From Murimonas intestini (GTDB taxonomy: Bacteria; Bacillota; Clostridia; Lachnospirales; Lachnospiraceae): DNA of 64,000 bases. Under the pieces are notes generated by a model, which had not been told where the DNA came from, did not search any database, and saw only the letters and a program-made list of their open reading frames with translations. Positions 1-8,380 of the stretch are shown piece by piece. Numbering within the stretch: the first letter of the stretch is position 1; each line of letters starts with the position of its first letter. The DNA lies in NCBI GenBank assembly GCA_003148945.1, contig QGGY01000012.1, positions 115,836-179,835 of the forward strand. Direction: 5' to 3'. The position numbers were made by a program, and so were the translations under genes.

Positions 1-2
1 AC

Positions 3-362
3 TCCAACAATGTGTGGCCAAGTGATATCTCCTTTTTTATCAACAATATACCCATTGGCACCTGGACCTGCCCCGGCAACTTTTCTGATGCAAGAGGCTT
101 CTACACACCCTCGTGGTGGGATGACAACCTGAGCCAGTACGGCCTGCTCAAGCATCTGCGGATAAGCCACACCAATTGTGCTATTGACGGCGAAAAGCTC
201 TCGGACGTAAATCTGAAAGATCTGAACATAAAAGACCATCAGTTCATTGACTTCAGAATAGCTGTCCTGCCTGGTGCAGCCAACAAAGGGGGGCTGACTC
301 TTTTTGGGAAAGACTTTGGCAACCACCCCCAGGACATTATAGCTAATCTGTATTTTTCGTAG
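3..362 (+). CDS. C-terminal part of a probable ArsR-type (winged-helix) regulator, cut by window edge
   Basis: The reading frame is open from the window edge and ends at TAG, giving about 119 residues; the true start lies upstream. The segment holds a W-T-C-P-G then F-S-D-A-R-G pattern, followed by Y-T-P-x-W-W, and later GGLTLFGKDFGN. I associate this arrangement with the C-terminal ligand or effector half of a group of clostridial ArsR/winged-helix regulators, but the DNA-binding part is outside the window, so the assignment rests on memory of the family rather than on a visible HTH. An internal GTG at position 12 is not a convincing start. A carbohydrate-binding-like fold is an alternative. 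Confidence 0.4.
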   Translation, partial: SNNVWPSDISFFINNIPIGTWTCPGNFSDARGFYTPSWWDDNLSQYGLLKHLRISHTNCAIDGEKLSDVNLKDLNIKDHQFIDFRIAVLPGAANKGGLTLFGKDFGNHPQDIIANLYFS

Positions 363-384
363 CCGGCCCGCAATCATTTTTATC

Positions 385-413
385 TTTGCTTTTTGTCCAT
401 CCTCTGCTATAAT
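385..413 (+). promoter_or_regulatory. Probable sigma-A promoter for the TSCPD gene
   Basis: TTTGCT at 385-390 and TATAAT at 408-413 are separated by 17 bases. The start codon of the TSCPD gene follows 38 bases later, so this is well placed. The -10 is a perfect match; the -35 is weak. Confidence 0.5.
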
Positions 414-451
414 CTTTCTTAGCAATATAATACAGAAAGGAAGCGTGACAT

Positions 452-709
452 ATGAGATACAAAACACATGGTGTCTGTTCTTCAGAAATCAACTTCGAAC
501 TGGAAGATGACAAGATCAAAAAAGTAGAGTTTGTAGGCGGCTGCTCCGGCAATACGCAGGGTGTAGCCAGGCTTGTTGAAGGGATGAAAACAGAGGAGGC
601 TATTGCCAGACTGGAAGGTATCCGCTGCGGGAGAAGGCCCACATCCTGTCCTGACCAGCTTGCAAAAGCTTTAAAAGAGGCCATCAGCAGTTCTGGTAAC
701 CAGCAGTAA
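452..709 (+). CDS. TSCPD domain small protein
   Basis: An 85-residue protein of the TSCPD-domain family (TIGR03905 type). It carries the Cys-rich pattern expected: VCSSEI near residue 10, GGCSGN near 30, G-I-R-C-G near 57 and the defining T-S-C-P-D at about residues 64-68. Related domains occur fused to ribonucleotide reductases, and the cysteines suggest metal binding; the role of the stand-alone protein is not established. The start is supported by AAGGAAG upstream. It has its own promoter and is followed by the pilus-like operon, with which no functional link is evident. Confidence 0.85.
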   Translation: MRYKTHGVCSSEINFELEDDKIKKVEFVGGCSGNTQGVARLVEGMKTEEAIARLEGIRCGRRPTSCPDQLAKALKEAISSSGNQQ

Positions 710-788
710 CAAAGAGGAGGTCCTTATCCCTTATTCACAGAGACAGGACGATCACATGTCATTACAAAGGCACAGGAGGTATGCAAAA

Positions 789-1754
789 ATGGATTTTAAA
801 AAACTTCATATTTTTGCACGGGTTCTTCTGTGCCTTTTCTCATTTACTCTTCTGGCCGGCTGCGGAAGCCCGCCGGGGGAGACTGGCCTATATGAGAAAA
901 AAACATCAGAAGCGGCTGGCAGCGCCGGGGATAAGGGCAGCTGGGACAGCACACCAAAGGTGCTCACCCCCACTGCTGACGGCCTCGTTACATATGGAAA
1001 CGAGGCTGCCTTAATAGATGCTTCCCACACTCAGGACGGCTATATCATGGCCACCTACCTGGGCTCCTCTTCCAAGGTAAAGCTCCAGATCAAGGGGCCT
1101 GACGGCGTCACATATACATACGACATGAAACAGGGAGGATATGATACCTTTCCTCTCAGCGCAGGAGACGGTTCTTACGACATTGGAGTATATGAAAATA
1201 TAGCAGGTGATAAATACTCCACTGCTTTCTTCCAGACTATAGATGTTCAGCTGAAGGATGAATTTACCCCCTTCCTGTACCCAAACCAGTTTGTCAATTA
1301 TAATAAAGACACTGAGGCCGTCGCCCTCGCCCAGGAGCTTTCAGCCGGCGCCGGCAGCGGTCTGGATGTGGTTACTAATATCTATCATTATGTAATTGAT
1401 AATATAAGTTATGATGATGAGAAGGCGGTGGATCCGCCCACTGGTTATCTGCCTGATCTGGATGAAACTCTGGACACGAAAAAGGGGATCTGTTTTGACT
1501 ATGCCTCACTCATGACATGCATGCTCCGTTCCCAAGGAATACCCACGAAGCTTCAGATCGGTTTCTCCGGAGAGATCAAGCACGCCTGGATCAGCACCTA
1601 CTTAGAGGAGACAGGATGGGTGGACAATATCATAGAATTTGACGGCAGGGACTGGGAGCTGATGGATCCTACCTTCGCCGCCAATACAGATGCCGCTCAG
1701 CTGAAAAAATATATTGGTGATGGAAGCAATTATACACTGCAATATTCCAGATAA
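789..1754 (+). CDS. Transglutaminase-like lipoprotein
   Basis: A 321-residue exported protein. The start at 789 is chosen because AGGAGG sits about 9 bases upstream and the protein then opens with a lipoprotein signal peptide ending in the lipobox L-L-A-G-C (Cys25). The C-terminal half is a transglutaminase-like cysteine-protease fold with the catalytic order Cys235 (KKGICFDYA), His265 (KHAWI) and Asp293 (ELMDPTF). It would sit on the outer face of the membrane and act on peptides or peptide bonds. It is only 18 bases upstream of the pilC/gspF-like gene, so it is probably co-transcribed with the pilus-like operon and may process or crosslink surface proteins. An upstream in-frame ATG at 756 would add 11 residues but lacks a ribosome binding site. 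Confidence 0.8.
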   Translation: MDFKKLHIFARVLLCLFSFTLLAGCGSPPGETGLYEKKTSEAAGSAGDKGSWDSTPKVLTPTADGLVTYGNEAALIDASHTQDGYIMATYLGSSSKVKLQIKGPDGVTYTYDMKQGGYDTFPLSAGDGSYDIGVYENIAGDKYSTAFFQTIDVQLKDEFTPFLYPNQFVNYNKDTEAVALAQELSAGAGSGLDVVTNIYHYVIDNISYDDEKAVDPPTGYLPDLDETLDTKKGICFDYASLMTCMLRSQGIPTKLQIGFSGEIKHAWISTYLEETGWVDNIIEFDGRDWELMDPTFAANTDAAQLKKYIGDGSNYTLQYSR

Positions 1755-1772
1755 CAGTAGAAAGGAGTCCAT

Positions 1773-2834
1773 ATGGCAAGCAATGAGAAGATAAAAATGC
1801 TGTCCAACACAGAGTTGTCCGCTTTTTGTGACCAGATGGCCATGATCCTGCGCTCCGGCATCTCTGCCGCAGAGGGGATCACTATTTTAAAGGAGGACGC
1901 CGCCACCCCTGAAGCAGCCGGCATTTTCGGTATGATAGAGACTGAGTTAGAGGAGACAGGACAGCTGCACCTGGCTATAAAGGCGGCCAAAGTATTTCCC
2001 AAATACCTGCTGGATATGGCCGAGATCGGTGAATCCTCCGGAAAGCTGGATGAGGTCATGGCCTCACTGGCAAAGTACTATGAGCGTGAGGAAAATATTA
2101 CAAAGGGAATCAAAAATGCCGTGACATACCCCTTTGTCATGATCGCCATGATGGTTGTCATTATTTTGATCCTTATCATAAAGGTCATGCCGATCTTTAA
2201 TCAGGTATTCATACAATTGGGCAGCGAAATGACGGGCTTTTCCCGGGGTGTCTTAAATCTGGGCTCTGTCCTCAGCCGTTATTCTGTGGTATTCATAGCT
2301 GTTCTCGCCGTGCTGGCAGGGCTTCTCATATACTGCATAAAGTCCCGGAGGGGCCGTGCTTCTTTCCGTGCCCTTGCAGCCAGGCTGCCGTTCACCAGAA
2401 AACTGTTTGCCAGCATCGCCTCAGGCAGATTTGCCAGCGGTATGGCCCTCACTCTTTCCAGCGGGCTTGACATGGATGAGAGCCTTGCCATGACTGCCAG
2501 GCTTGTGGATAATCCTGTTATGGAAGAAAAAATCCGCAGATGCCAGCAGCTCATAGCTGAGGGGACAAATTTTTCAGATGCCCTTCTCAAATCAGATATC
2601 TTTACAGGGATCTATTCAAAAATGGTATCTGTGGGCTTTAAGACAGGGTCGGCTGATGAGATCATGCAGAAGGTGGCGGACCAGTATGAAGCAGAGGTGG
2701 ACGGAAGGATCGACCACCTGATAGGTATACTGGAGCCGTCTCTCGTAGCTGTCCTGTCCATACTTGTAGGCATGATCCTGCTGTCAGTCATGCTCCCTCT
2801 TCTGGGGATCATGTCAGGCATCAGCGCATTTTAA
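1773..2834 (+). CDS. Type II secretion / type IV pilus inner-membrane platform protein (GspF/PilC family)
   Basis: A 353-residue member of the GspF/PilC family, the polytopic membrane platform on which the assembly ATPase acts. Two repeated cytoplasmic helical domains are visible, each beginning with an F-x-x-x-(M/L)-(A/G)-x-x-(L/I)-x-S-G-x pattern (FCDQMAMILRSGISA near residue 18; FASGMALTLSSGLDM near 223). Three hydrophobic segments follow the family plan: about 120-145, about 165-190, and the C-terminal one at about 325-345. GGAG is correctly spaced from the ATG. It is slightly shorter than typical PilC proteins (about 400) and lacks their longer N-terminal extension. It forms one operon with the following five genes. 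Confidence 0.88.
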   Translation: MASNEKIKMLSNTELSAFCDQMAMILRSGISAAEGITILKEDAATPEAAGIFGMIETELEETGQLHLAIKAAKVFPKYLLDMAEIGESSGKLDEVMASLAKYYEREENITKGIKNAVTYPFVMIAMMVVIILILIIKVMPIFNQVFIQLGSEMTGFSRGVLNLGSVLSRYSVVFIAVLAVLAGLLIYCIKSRRGRASFRALAARLPFTRKLFASIASGRFASGMALTLSSGLDMDESLAMTARLVDNPVMEEKIRRCQQLIAEGTNFSDALLKSDIFTGIYSKMVSVGFKTGSADEIMQKVADQYEAEVDGRIDHLIGILEPSLVAVLSILVGMILLSVMLPLLGIMSGISAF

Positions 2835-2848
2835 AGAGGTGATTCTAT

Positions 2849-3181
2849 ATGAACCGTTTCAGCCACAAACATTCAGGGAGGTCCCCGTTAAAAGGGCTGC
2901 TCATACCGCTCTGTTCTTTTATTGCCGCCATGGCGGCGCTTCTCTACGGGCTTTCTTCCATCTCTGACGTGACCGCATCAGAGCAGAAAAAAAGTCTTGA
3001 AGCAGCTCTTAGCAGAAGCATAATGGACTGCTATTCCACTGAAGGGGCTTATCCTGAAAATCTTGATTACATAGAAGAGCACTACCCTCTTTATTATGAT
3101 AAAGACAGATTTTATATCAGCTATCAGCCAATCGGTTCTAACATCATGCCCGTTGTGACTGTCATTGATAAAAAACCTTAG
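2849..3181 (+). CDS. Small membrane-anchored protein of the pilus-like operon
   Basis: A 110-residue protein not assigned to a named family. After a basic N terminus (residues 1-15) there is one membrane segment (about 16-36), then a charged stretch and an extracellular part with a C-x-S-T-E-G-A-Y-P motif. That motif resembles the 'CYATEGAYPPSL' region seen in pseudopilin-like or type II secretion-associated proteins of clostridia. The gene lies 14 bases after the PilC/GspF gene and 9 bases before the next, so it is translated within the same operon and is likely a structural or assembly component. Confidence 0.6.
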   Translation: MNRFSHKHSGRSPLKGLLIPLCSFIAAMAALLYGLSSISDVTASEQKKSLEAALSRSIMDCYSTEGAYPENLDYIEEHYPLYYDKDRFYISYQPIGSNIMPVVTVIDKKP

Positions 3182-3190
3182 GAGGCGCCT

Positions 3191-3718
3191 ATGAGATTTA
3201 CAGGTAAAAGAGAACATGTTGTTGATTTCATATTTACGCTGGCGCTTTTCTGTGTTTTTGCCGCCTCTTCGGTACTGGTGACGGTAATCGGCGCGGGCGT
3301 ATACAAATCAGTGACCTCACATATGCAGATAAATAATACATCCAGAACCTCTCTGGCCTATATATCCGAGAAAATACGCCAGAATGATGTGGCTTCATCA
3401 GTGTCCGCCCAGGAGATAGAAGGACATACCGCCCTTGTCCTGTCTGAATACTATGACGGGACAGAATACGCCACTTATATCTATGAGGACGAAGGTCAGT
3501 TAAAGGAGCTTTTTCAGAAAGCTTCCTCAACCCCTGCTCTCGCAGCCGGACAGCCGATCATGGAAGTCTCAGACTTTGAAGCCGTGCAGCTGAAGGACCG
3601 CCTGTACAGATTTACTGTAGAAGATACGGACGGCGGGAGGTTCTCAGTGGATGTATGCCAAAAAAGCGTCTCAAAGAATGATTCTGCTGACGCCAAAGGA
3701 GGCACGGATGAAAAATAA
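3191..3718 (+). CDS. DUF4860-type membrane-anchored protein
   Basis: A 175-residue protein with an N-terminal transmembrane helix (about residues 12-38), then a helical stretch and a beta-rich ectodomain. The arrangement and the pattern S-x-I-S-E-K-I-R-Q-N-D matches my recollection of DUF4860, a family found beside type IV pilus or type II secretion genes in clostridia. It has the shape of a minor pseudopilin without a clear prepilin peptidase site. GGAGGCGCC precedes the start. Its 3' end overlaps the next gene by 11 bases, so translation is coupled. Confidence 0.65.
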   Translation: MRFTGKREHVVDFIFTLALFCVFAASSVLVTVIGAGVYKSVTSHMQINNTSRTSLAYISEKIRQNDVASSVSAQEIEGHTALVLSEYYDGTEYATYIYEDEGQLKELFQKASSTPALAAGQPIMEVSDFEAVQLKDRLYRFTVEDTDGGRFSVDVCQKSVSKNDSADAKGGTDEK

Positions 3719-4196
3719 CTCCCGATCCACACATTCAAAGTCTGGTCTTTTTTTAATGGAACTGATTCTTGTGATCCTGTTTTTTTCTATTGCAGGAGCG
3801 ATCTGCATCCAGATATTTGTGAAGGCTCATCTTCTGAGCCGTTCTGCCTCAAAGCTTAACAGAGCTGTTGCCCTGGCACAGAGTGCAGCCGCAGGCCTGG
3901 AGGCCGGAAACGGTTCTCTTGAGGACCTGGCTCTGCAGTTTCCTGAGGGTATCCTGGATACGGATACAGATGACAGCCTCTCACATTTTACAGTTTATTA
4001 TGATGACGCCTGGAAGCCCTGCGGCAAAGCCAGCGCGGTATATTCCCTGAATGTCCTGGCGCCGCGCATTGCAGCTCCGGGTACATTAAACGGGGAATCT
4101 GTCGTTATATCCCGCCTTGGCTCCCAGAACAGTGAAATCTACCGGCTGGCGTTTAACATCTATACTCCGGCAGCTGCGAAAGGGGGCGAAGGCTGA
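3708..4196 (+). CDS. Prepilin-like protein (type IV pilin / pseudopilin N terminus)
   Basis: The start at 3708 (AAAGGAGG eight bases upstream) gives 162 residues. Residues 10-35 read as a class III signal sequence: basic residues, then G-L-F-L-M-E and a long hydrophobic helix. The Gly followed four residues later by Met-Glu fits a prepilin peptidase site (F-x-x-x-E) in a slightly degenerate form. The rest is an alpha/beta ectodomain with no family name I can give. It overlaps the DUF4860 gene upstream and shares its TGA with the ATG of the next gene (TGATG), so these are tightly coupled operon members. Confidence 0.7.
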   Translation: MKNNSRSTHSKSGLFLMELILVILFFSIAGAICIQIFVKAHLLSRSASKLNRAVALAQSAAAGLEAGNGSLEDLALQFPEGILDTDTDDSLSHFTVYYDDAWKPCGKASAVYSLNVLAPRIAAPGTLNGESVVISRLGSQNSEIYRLAFNIYTPAAAKGGEG

Positions 4197-4690
4197 TGGA
4201 CAAGAAAAAACATTTTTCCATGAATGTAGGGATATCCTGGATCCTGGTAATATTTATACTGCTCTGTCTCGTTACCTTTGGAGTGCTCTCCATGGTAAGC
4301 GCCAATTCTGATTACCAGATGAGCAAAAAGACCGCAGACAGGATTACAGCCTTTTATGAAGCCAGCAGCCGGGCCCAGGATGTTTTAAAACAGATAGACC
4401 AGGAGCTGGCAGCTTCTTTTTCAGACGGCAGCTTTCCCCAGTCCGCTCTGGCCAAACTCGCTAAAGATCAGGAGCTGGCAGACAGCCACTCCCTTTCTGT
4501 CTCTGAGGAGAATACTATCTCCTTTTCAGAGACTCTCTCCGACACCCAGGCGCTGAGTGTTTCTCTTGAGACCGTACAGGCTCCTGCACAAGGCGAACAG
4601 CTTTACAGGATCACCTGCTGGCAGGTAGTCTCTACTGTAGAGTGGGATTATGAGGACACCGGAGAATTATTTAACGGAACCCTTGAATAA
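4196..4690 (+). CDS. Membrane-anchored pilus-operon protein (PilX-like position)
   Basis: A 164-residue protein with a short N-terminal cytoplasmic tail and one long hydrophobic segment at about 11-33, followed by a predicted helical, then Ser/Thr/Glu-rich ectodomain. No named domain is recognised. Its small size, single N-terminal helix and location between a prepilin-like protein and PilT suggest a minor pilin or PilX-like accessory protein. The start codon overlaps the preceding stop codon. It lacks an obvious prepilin peptidase motif. Confidence 0.55.
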   Translation: MDKKKHFSMNVGISWILVIFILLCLVTFGVLSMVSANSDYQMSKKTADRITAFYEASSRAQDVLKQIDQELAASFSDGSFPQSALAKLAKDQELADSHSLSVSEENTISFSETLSDTQALSVSLETVQAPAQGEQLYRITCWQVVSTVEWDYEDTGELFNGTLE

Positions 4691-4708
4691 AAATGATTGG
4701 AGGATATT

Positions 4709-5773
4709 ATGGACATCACTGAAATGCTTAGAAAGGCCCAGGAATCAGGTGCTTCTGATATCTTTATTATAGCGGGCCTGCCTCTTTCCTATAAAGTAAA
4801 CGGAGTCTTAAAGGAACTCTCTGAAACAAACCTTCTGCCCGCTGACACGCAGGATATCATAGAACAGATCTATGTACTGGCCGGAAACAGAGACATCTCT
4901 CATTTTGAAGAGCATGGGGATGATGATTTCTCCTTTGCTGTTCCCGGAATGTCCCGTTTCCGGGTCAGTACTTATAAACAGAGGGGCTCCATGGCGGCTG
5001 TAGTGCGTGTCATCGCATTCTCTCTTCCCCACCCATATGAACTGGGCATTTCAGAAAATATCATCCGGCTGGTGGACGCCAATAAGGGGCTTATTCTTGT
5101 GACCGGTCCCGCCGGCAGCGGTAAATCCACTACCCTGGCATGTATGGTGGATCATATCAACAGCACAAGAGAGAATCACATCATCACTCTGGAGGACCCG
5201 CTTGAATTCCTTCACAAGCACAAGAAAAGCATCGTGAGCCAGAGGGAGATCTCTACCGATACAGACAGCTACATCGTGGCACTGCGGGCAGCACTGCGCC
5301 AGAGTCCCGATGTGATCCTCTTAGGTGAGATGCGTGATTACGAGACAATACAGACTGCCATGACGGCGGCTGAGACAGGCCATCTTGTTTTATCCAGCCT
5401 CCACACCATAGGCGCAGCCAACACCATAGACCGTATCATTGACGTGTTCCCGCCCAACCAGCAGCGGCAGATAACCGTCCAGCTGGCCATGGTCCTGAAT
5501 GCCGTAGTCTCCCAGCAGCTCGTTCCGGCCACAGACGGCACCCTCATACCCGCTTTTGAGGTGATGACTCTGACACCTGCTATCAGAAACATGATAAGAG
5601 ACGGTAAGCTTCATCAGATAGACGGGGTTATCTATTCATCTGCAAGCGCCGATATGATCGCAATGGATACCAGCCTGCTTAACCTTGTCCGCCAAAACCG
5701 CATAACGAAGCTGACTGCAGTCAAGTATGCTTCAAATCCGGAGATGCTGGAAAAGAAGCTTAAGATGATTTAG
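4709..5773 (+). CDS. pilT: PilT-type type IV pilus ATPase
   Basis: A 354-residue hexameric secretion ATPase of the PilT subgroup; the length matches PilT (about 350) and not the longer PilB/GspE. It shows Walker A G-P-A-G-S-G-K-S-T at about 133-141, the Asp box ITLEDPLEF at about 159-167, Walker B D-V-I-L-L-G-E-M-R-D at 201-210 with the catalytic Glu207, and the His box GHLVLSSLHT at 224-233. PilT normally powers pilus retraction. The start at 4709 has TTGGAGG six bases upstream; an in-frame TTG at 4697 would overlap the ribosome binding site. It is the last gene of the operon; no PilB/GspE extension ATPase is seen in the window. Confidence 0.88.
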   Translation: MDITEMLRKAQESGASDIFIIAGLPLSYKVNGVLKELSETNLLPADTQDIIEQIYVLAGNRDISHFEEHGDDDFSFAVPGMSRFRVSTYKQRGSMAAVVRVIAFSLPHPYELGISENIIRLVDANKGLILVTGPAGSGKSTTLACMVDHINSTRENHIITLEDPLEFLHKHKKSIVSQREISTDTDSYIVALRAALRQSPDVILLGEMRDYETIQTAMTAAETGHLVLSSLHTIGAANTIDRIIDVFPPNQQRQITVQLAMVLNAVVSQQLVPATDGTLIPAFEVMTLTPAIRNMIRDGKLHQIDGVIYSSASADMIAMDTSLLNLVRQNRITKLTAVKYASNPEMLEKKLKMI

Positions 5774-5811
5774 AATGTAAATGTTACTGAACAATTACCT
5801 TAATGTTTTAT

Positions 5812-5840
5812 TTTACAACAAGAATGCCCTATGCTATAAT
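5812..5840 (+). promoter_or_regulatory. Sigma-A promoter of the sodium-dependent transporter
   Basis: TTTACA (5812-5817) and TATAAT (5835-5840) are spaced by exactly 17 bases, 80 bases upstream of the transporter start. This indicates an independent transcript after the pilus-like operon. Confidence 0.7.
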
Positions 5841-5920
5841 AGGAATACTATGCGCAGCAAATGTATGTGCACCACATACAAGTGTGCAAAAAAAGCGAAG
5901 CAAACGGGAGAAAAACACAA

Positions 5921-7276
5921 ATGGAGAAAAAACGAAGCAGTTTTTCAGGAAAAATCGGATTCGTCCTGGCGGCTGCCGGTTCTGCAGTAGGACTGGGCAA
6001 CCTGTGGAGGTTTCCGTATCTTGCAGCCAAATATGGAGGCGGGATTTTTTTATTGGTCTACATCATCCTGGCTGTCACCTTTGGGTACGCGCTCATGACA
6101 GCTGAAGTGGCTATCGGCCGCAAGACAGGCCTGAGTGCCATCCAGAGTTTTAAGGTGCTGAATAAGAAGTATTCTTTTATCGGTTATCTGGCATCCCTTG
6201 TACCTATCATCATACTGCCTTACTACTGTGTCATCGGCGGATGGGTGATTAAATACTTTTCAGTATTTATCTCCGGGCAGACCACAGCGGCGGCGGCTGA
6301 CGGTTACTTTGACTCTTTTATCAGCCAGACAGGCCAGCCTATACTCTGGCTTGTGATTTTTATCCTGATCACAGCAGTCATAGTATTTCTCGGCGTAGAA
6401 AAAGGGATAGAGAAAGCCAGCAAATTCCTTATGCCTGTGCTCGTAGTCCTCTCAGTCATTGTAGCCATCTATTCCATCACCATGCCGGGAGCTATGGCAG
6501 GTGTAAAATATTACCTGATGCCTGACTTCAGTAAATTTTCGCTAAAAACTGTGGTCGCTGCCATGGGACAGCTTTTCTACTCCATGTCACTGGCAATGGG
6601 TATTATGATCACATACGGCTCTTATATGAAAAAGGACGTGGACCTGGAGAAGTCAGTATCAAATATCGAGATCTTTGATACTGGAATCGCCCTTATAGCG
6701 GGACTCATGATTGTCCCGGCGGTATTTGTATTTAACGGCGGAGATGGGGCTGCCATCAATGCAGGCCCTGGACTTATGTTTGTCACCCTGCCTAAGGTGT
6801 TTAATTCAATGCCCTTCGGCTCTGTGATAGGAGGCCTCTTCTTCATCCTGGTGCTGTTTGCGGCGCTGACATCCGCCATATCCCTGATGGAGACTATTGT
6901 TTCTATCCTGCACGACAAGCTGGGATGGGGGAGAAAAATCTCCTGTGTAATTGTAACACTTTACGCCATTGCAATGGCCCTGCCCTCATCTTTGGGATTT
7001 GGGGCACTGAGCTCCGTACAGCCTATGGGAATGAGTTTCCTGGATTTCTTTGACTTCATCAGCAACAGTATCCTGATGCCTATCGTGGCATTCCTGACAG
7101 TGTGCTTTGTTGGATACGTTATCAAGCCAAAGGCTATAGCAGATGAAATCAAGTTAAGCTCTGCATTTAAAAAAGAAAAGCTGTTTAATGTAATGATAAA
7201 ATATATAGCACCAATCTTCATTATCATGATACTTGTCAGCTCAATCCTGAATGCACTGCAGATCTATACACTGTAA
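5921..7276 (+). CDS. Sodium-dependent transporter, NSS/SNF family
   Basis: A 451-residue polytopic membrane protein of the neurotransmitter:sodium symporter family (LeuT/MhsT relatives), which couples sodium entry to uptake of amino acids or related amines. The family hallmark G-S-A-V-G-L-G-N-L-W-R-F-P-Y is present at about residues 17-30, in the unwound first helix that binds sodium and substrate. About eleven hydrophobic segments are visible, as in bacterial members that lack the twelfth helix. The start at 5921 is chosen because upstream in-frame codons lack a ribosome binding site and the family N terminus begins near here. The substrate cannot be read from the sequence. It is monocistronic. 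Confidence 0.9.
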   Translation: MEKKRSSFSGKIGFVLAAAGSAVGLGNLWRFPYLAAKYGGGIFLLVYIILAVTFGYALMTAEVAIGRKTGLSAIQSFKVLNKKYSFIGYLASLVPIIILPYYCVIGGWVIKYFSVFISGQTTAAAADGYFDSFISQTGQPILWLVIFILITAVIVFLGVEKGIEKASKFLMPVLVVLSVIVAIYSITMPGAMAGVKYYLMPDFSKFSLKTVVAAMGQLFYSMSLAMGIMITYGSYMKKDVDLEKSVSNIEIFDTGIALIAGLMIVPAVFVFNGGDGAAINAGPGLMFVTLPKVFNSMPFGSVIGGLFFILVLFAALTSAISLMETIVSILHDKLGWGRKISCVIVTLYAIAMALPSSLGFGALSSVQPMGMSFLDFFDFISNSILMPIVAFLTVCFVGYVIKPKAIADEIKLSSAFKKEKLFNVMIKYIAPIFIIMILVSSILNALQIYTL

Positions 7277-7349
7277 TCCCGCAGATATCATGAGTGATAC
7301 AGTTCAGCCGTCAAGGTCAGACGGGCTTGTCTTTGGCCCGCTGCCTGCA

Positions 7350-7389
7350 AAAATAACTCCCGGTGGTTATCCACTGCGGGAGTTATTTT
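7350..7389. terminator. Bidirectional Rho-independent terminator
   Basis: A perfect 13-bp stem with arms AAAATAACTCCCG and CGGGAGTTATTTT encloses a 14-base loop and carries A-tract and T-tract flanks, so it can stop transcription both from the transporter and from the jet/nucleoside hydrolase operon that converge here. Confidence 0.9.
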
Positions 7390-7437
7390 TGTTATAGGCC
7401 GTGACTAAACCACCCGTTTGACGGGTTGTCATGATTA

Positions 7438-8349
7438 TCAGGAACTCAGTTTTTTAAACAAGTCTTCAAACAGGAGATCCCTGTTTATCCAGAACACATA
7501 CTTAATAAAATGCCTTGTCTTATTAAATGCATAGCAGTCATCATATTCGGGTATAGGGCTGTGTTCCAGCCTGTCATACATGAATCTGTCATCCAGGAGC
7601 CAGCCCACTGCTGTCACATCCCATATTATCCTGCTCCAGCACCTGCTCTGTCCGGTGGCCTCACCTTCTCTCTCAGTTACAGATACCAGGTAATCACACA
7701 GTTTATTTTTCCCCTTCAGCCAGTAGTTGAGCTCCGGCCCTGTGGTGGCAAATTCCGAGACAACTCCCATGCAGGGCAGCTGTACAAGAGGCACGCCGCA
7801 TCCAAACACGATCCTGGCCGCCGCCACATCCTGGTACATATTAAATTCTTTTGTGTCAGGCCACTCAAAGGAATGTCCCCCCAGCCATACTACAACGATC
7901 CTGTCAATGATTGCAGGCTCCATCAGGATGGCGGAAGCCACATTCGTGATAGCTGCAATAGCAACTACATACAGAGGATGGTCCTTGTCCCGCTCCATGG
8001 CCAGTTCCACCAGATTCCTAGCTGCCGGGGATTCCACAGGCTGCTTTTCATCCGGCAGATACCTGTCTGCCCCCTTATGGACAAGCTTCTTTAGATCCTC
8101 CCTGTCCATAAGCTCCAGAACATTCGTGATCTCCTGATAGCTTCTTTCCATACCGTCCGCCGGCCCCGCAGAATTACTGTTAAAAAAGGGAGCCGCATAG
8201 ACTGCCTTTAAGTTTAGCTTGTCGTCTGATTTAATGAGATATGCCAGGGCATACTGATCATCAACCTCATTATAAGTATCCGTGTCAATAACCACATCAA
8301 TTTTCCCCTGCGGACGCTGCAGCTTCTGCAGCCTTTCTGATTCTGTCAT
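7438..8349 (-). CDS. Nucleoside hydrolase (IU-NH superfamily), last gene of the jet operon
   Basis: A 303-residue enzyme of the calcium-dependent nucleoside hydrolase fold, which cleaves the N-glycosidic bond of ribonucleosides. The N terminus carries the Asp cluster in the form D-T-D-T-Y-N-E-V-D-D (residues 22-31), two residues longer than the textbook DTDPGxDD. Later W-L-G-G-H and a C-terminal I-I-W-D-V-T-A-V segment supply the last Asp. The start is fixed by GGAGGAG at 8349; a longer ORF reaching 8478 would run into jetC and lacks a binding site. Only 31 bases separate it from jetC, with no terminator between, so it is very probably co-transcribed with jetABC. It sits where the JetD nuclease gene is usually found. 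An ordinary salvage role remains possible. Confidence 0.85.
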   Translation of the reverse strand: MTESERLQKLQRPQGKIDVVIDTDTYNEVDDQYALAYLIKSDDKLNLKAVYAAPFFNSNSAGPADGMERSYQEITNVLELMDREDLKKLVHKGADRYLPDEKQPVESPAARNLVELAMERDKDHPLYVVAIAAITNVASAILMEPAIIDRIVVVWLGGHSFEWPDTKEFNMYQDVAAARIVFGCGVPLVQLPCMGVVSEFATTGPELNYWLKGKNKLCDYLVSVTEREGEATGQSRCWSRIIWDVTAVGWLLDDRFMYDRLEHSPIPEYDDCYAFNKTRHFIKYVFWINRDLLFEDLFKKLSS

Positions 8350-8380
8350 TTTCCTTCTCCTCCTGTTGTTTATATGCTCC

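Noticed and set aside
7395..7437. Second small hairpin (ACCCGT/ACGGGT) after the main terminator
   Set aside because: Short, without a T-run; the 7350-7389 terminator already explains transcription ends here.
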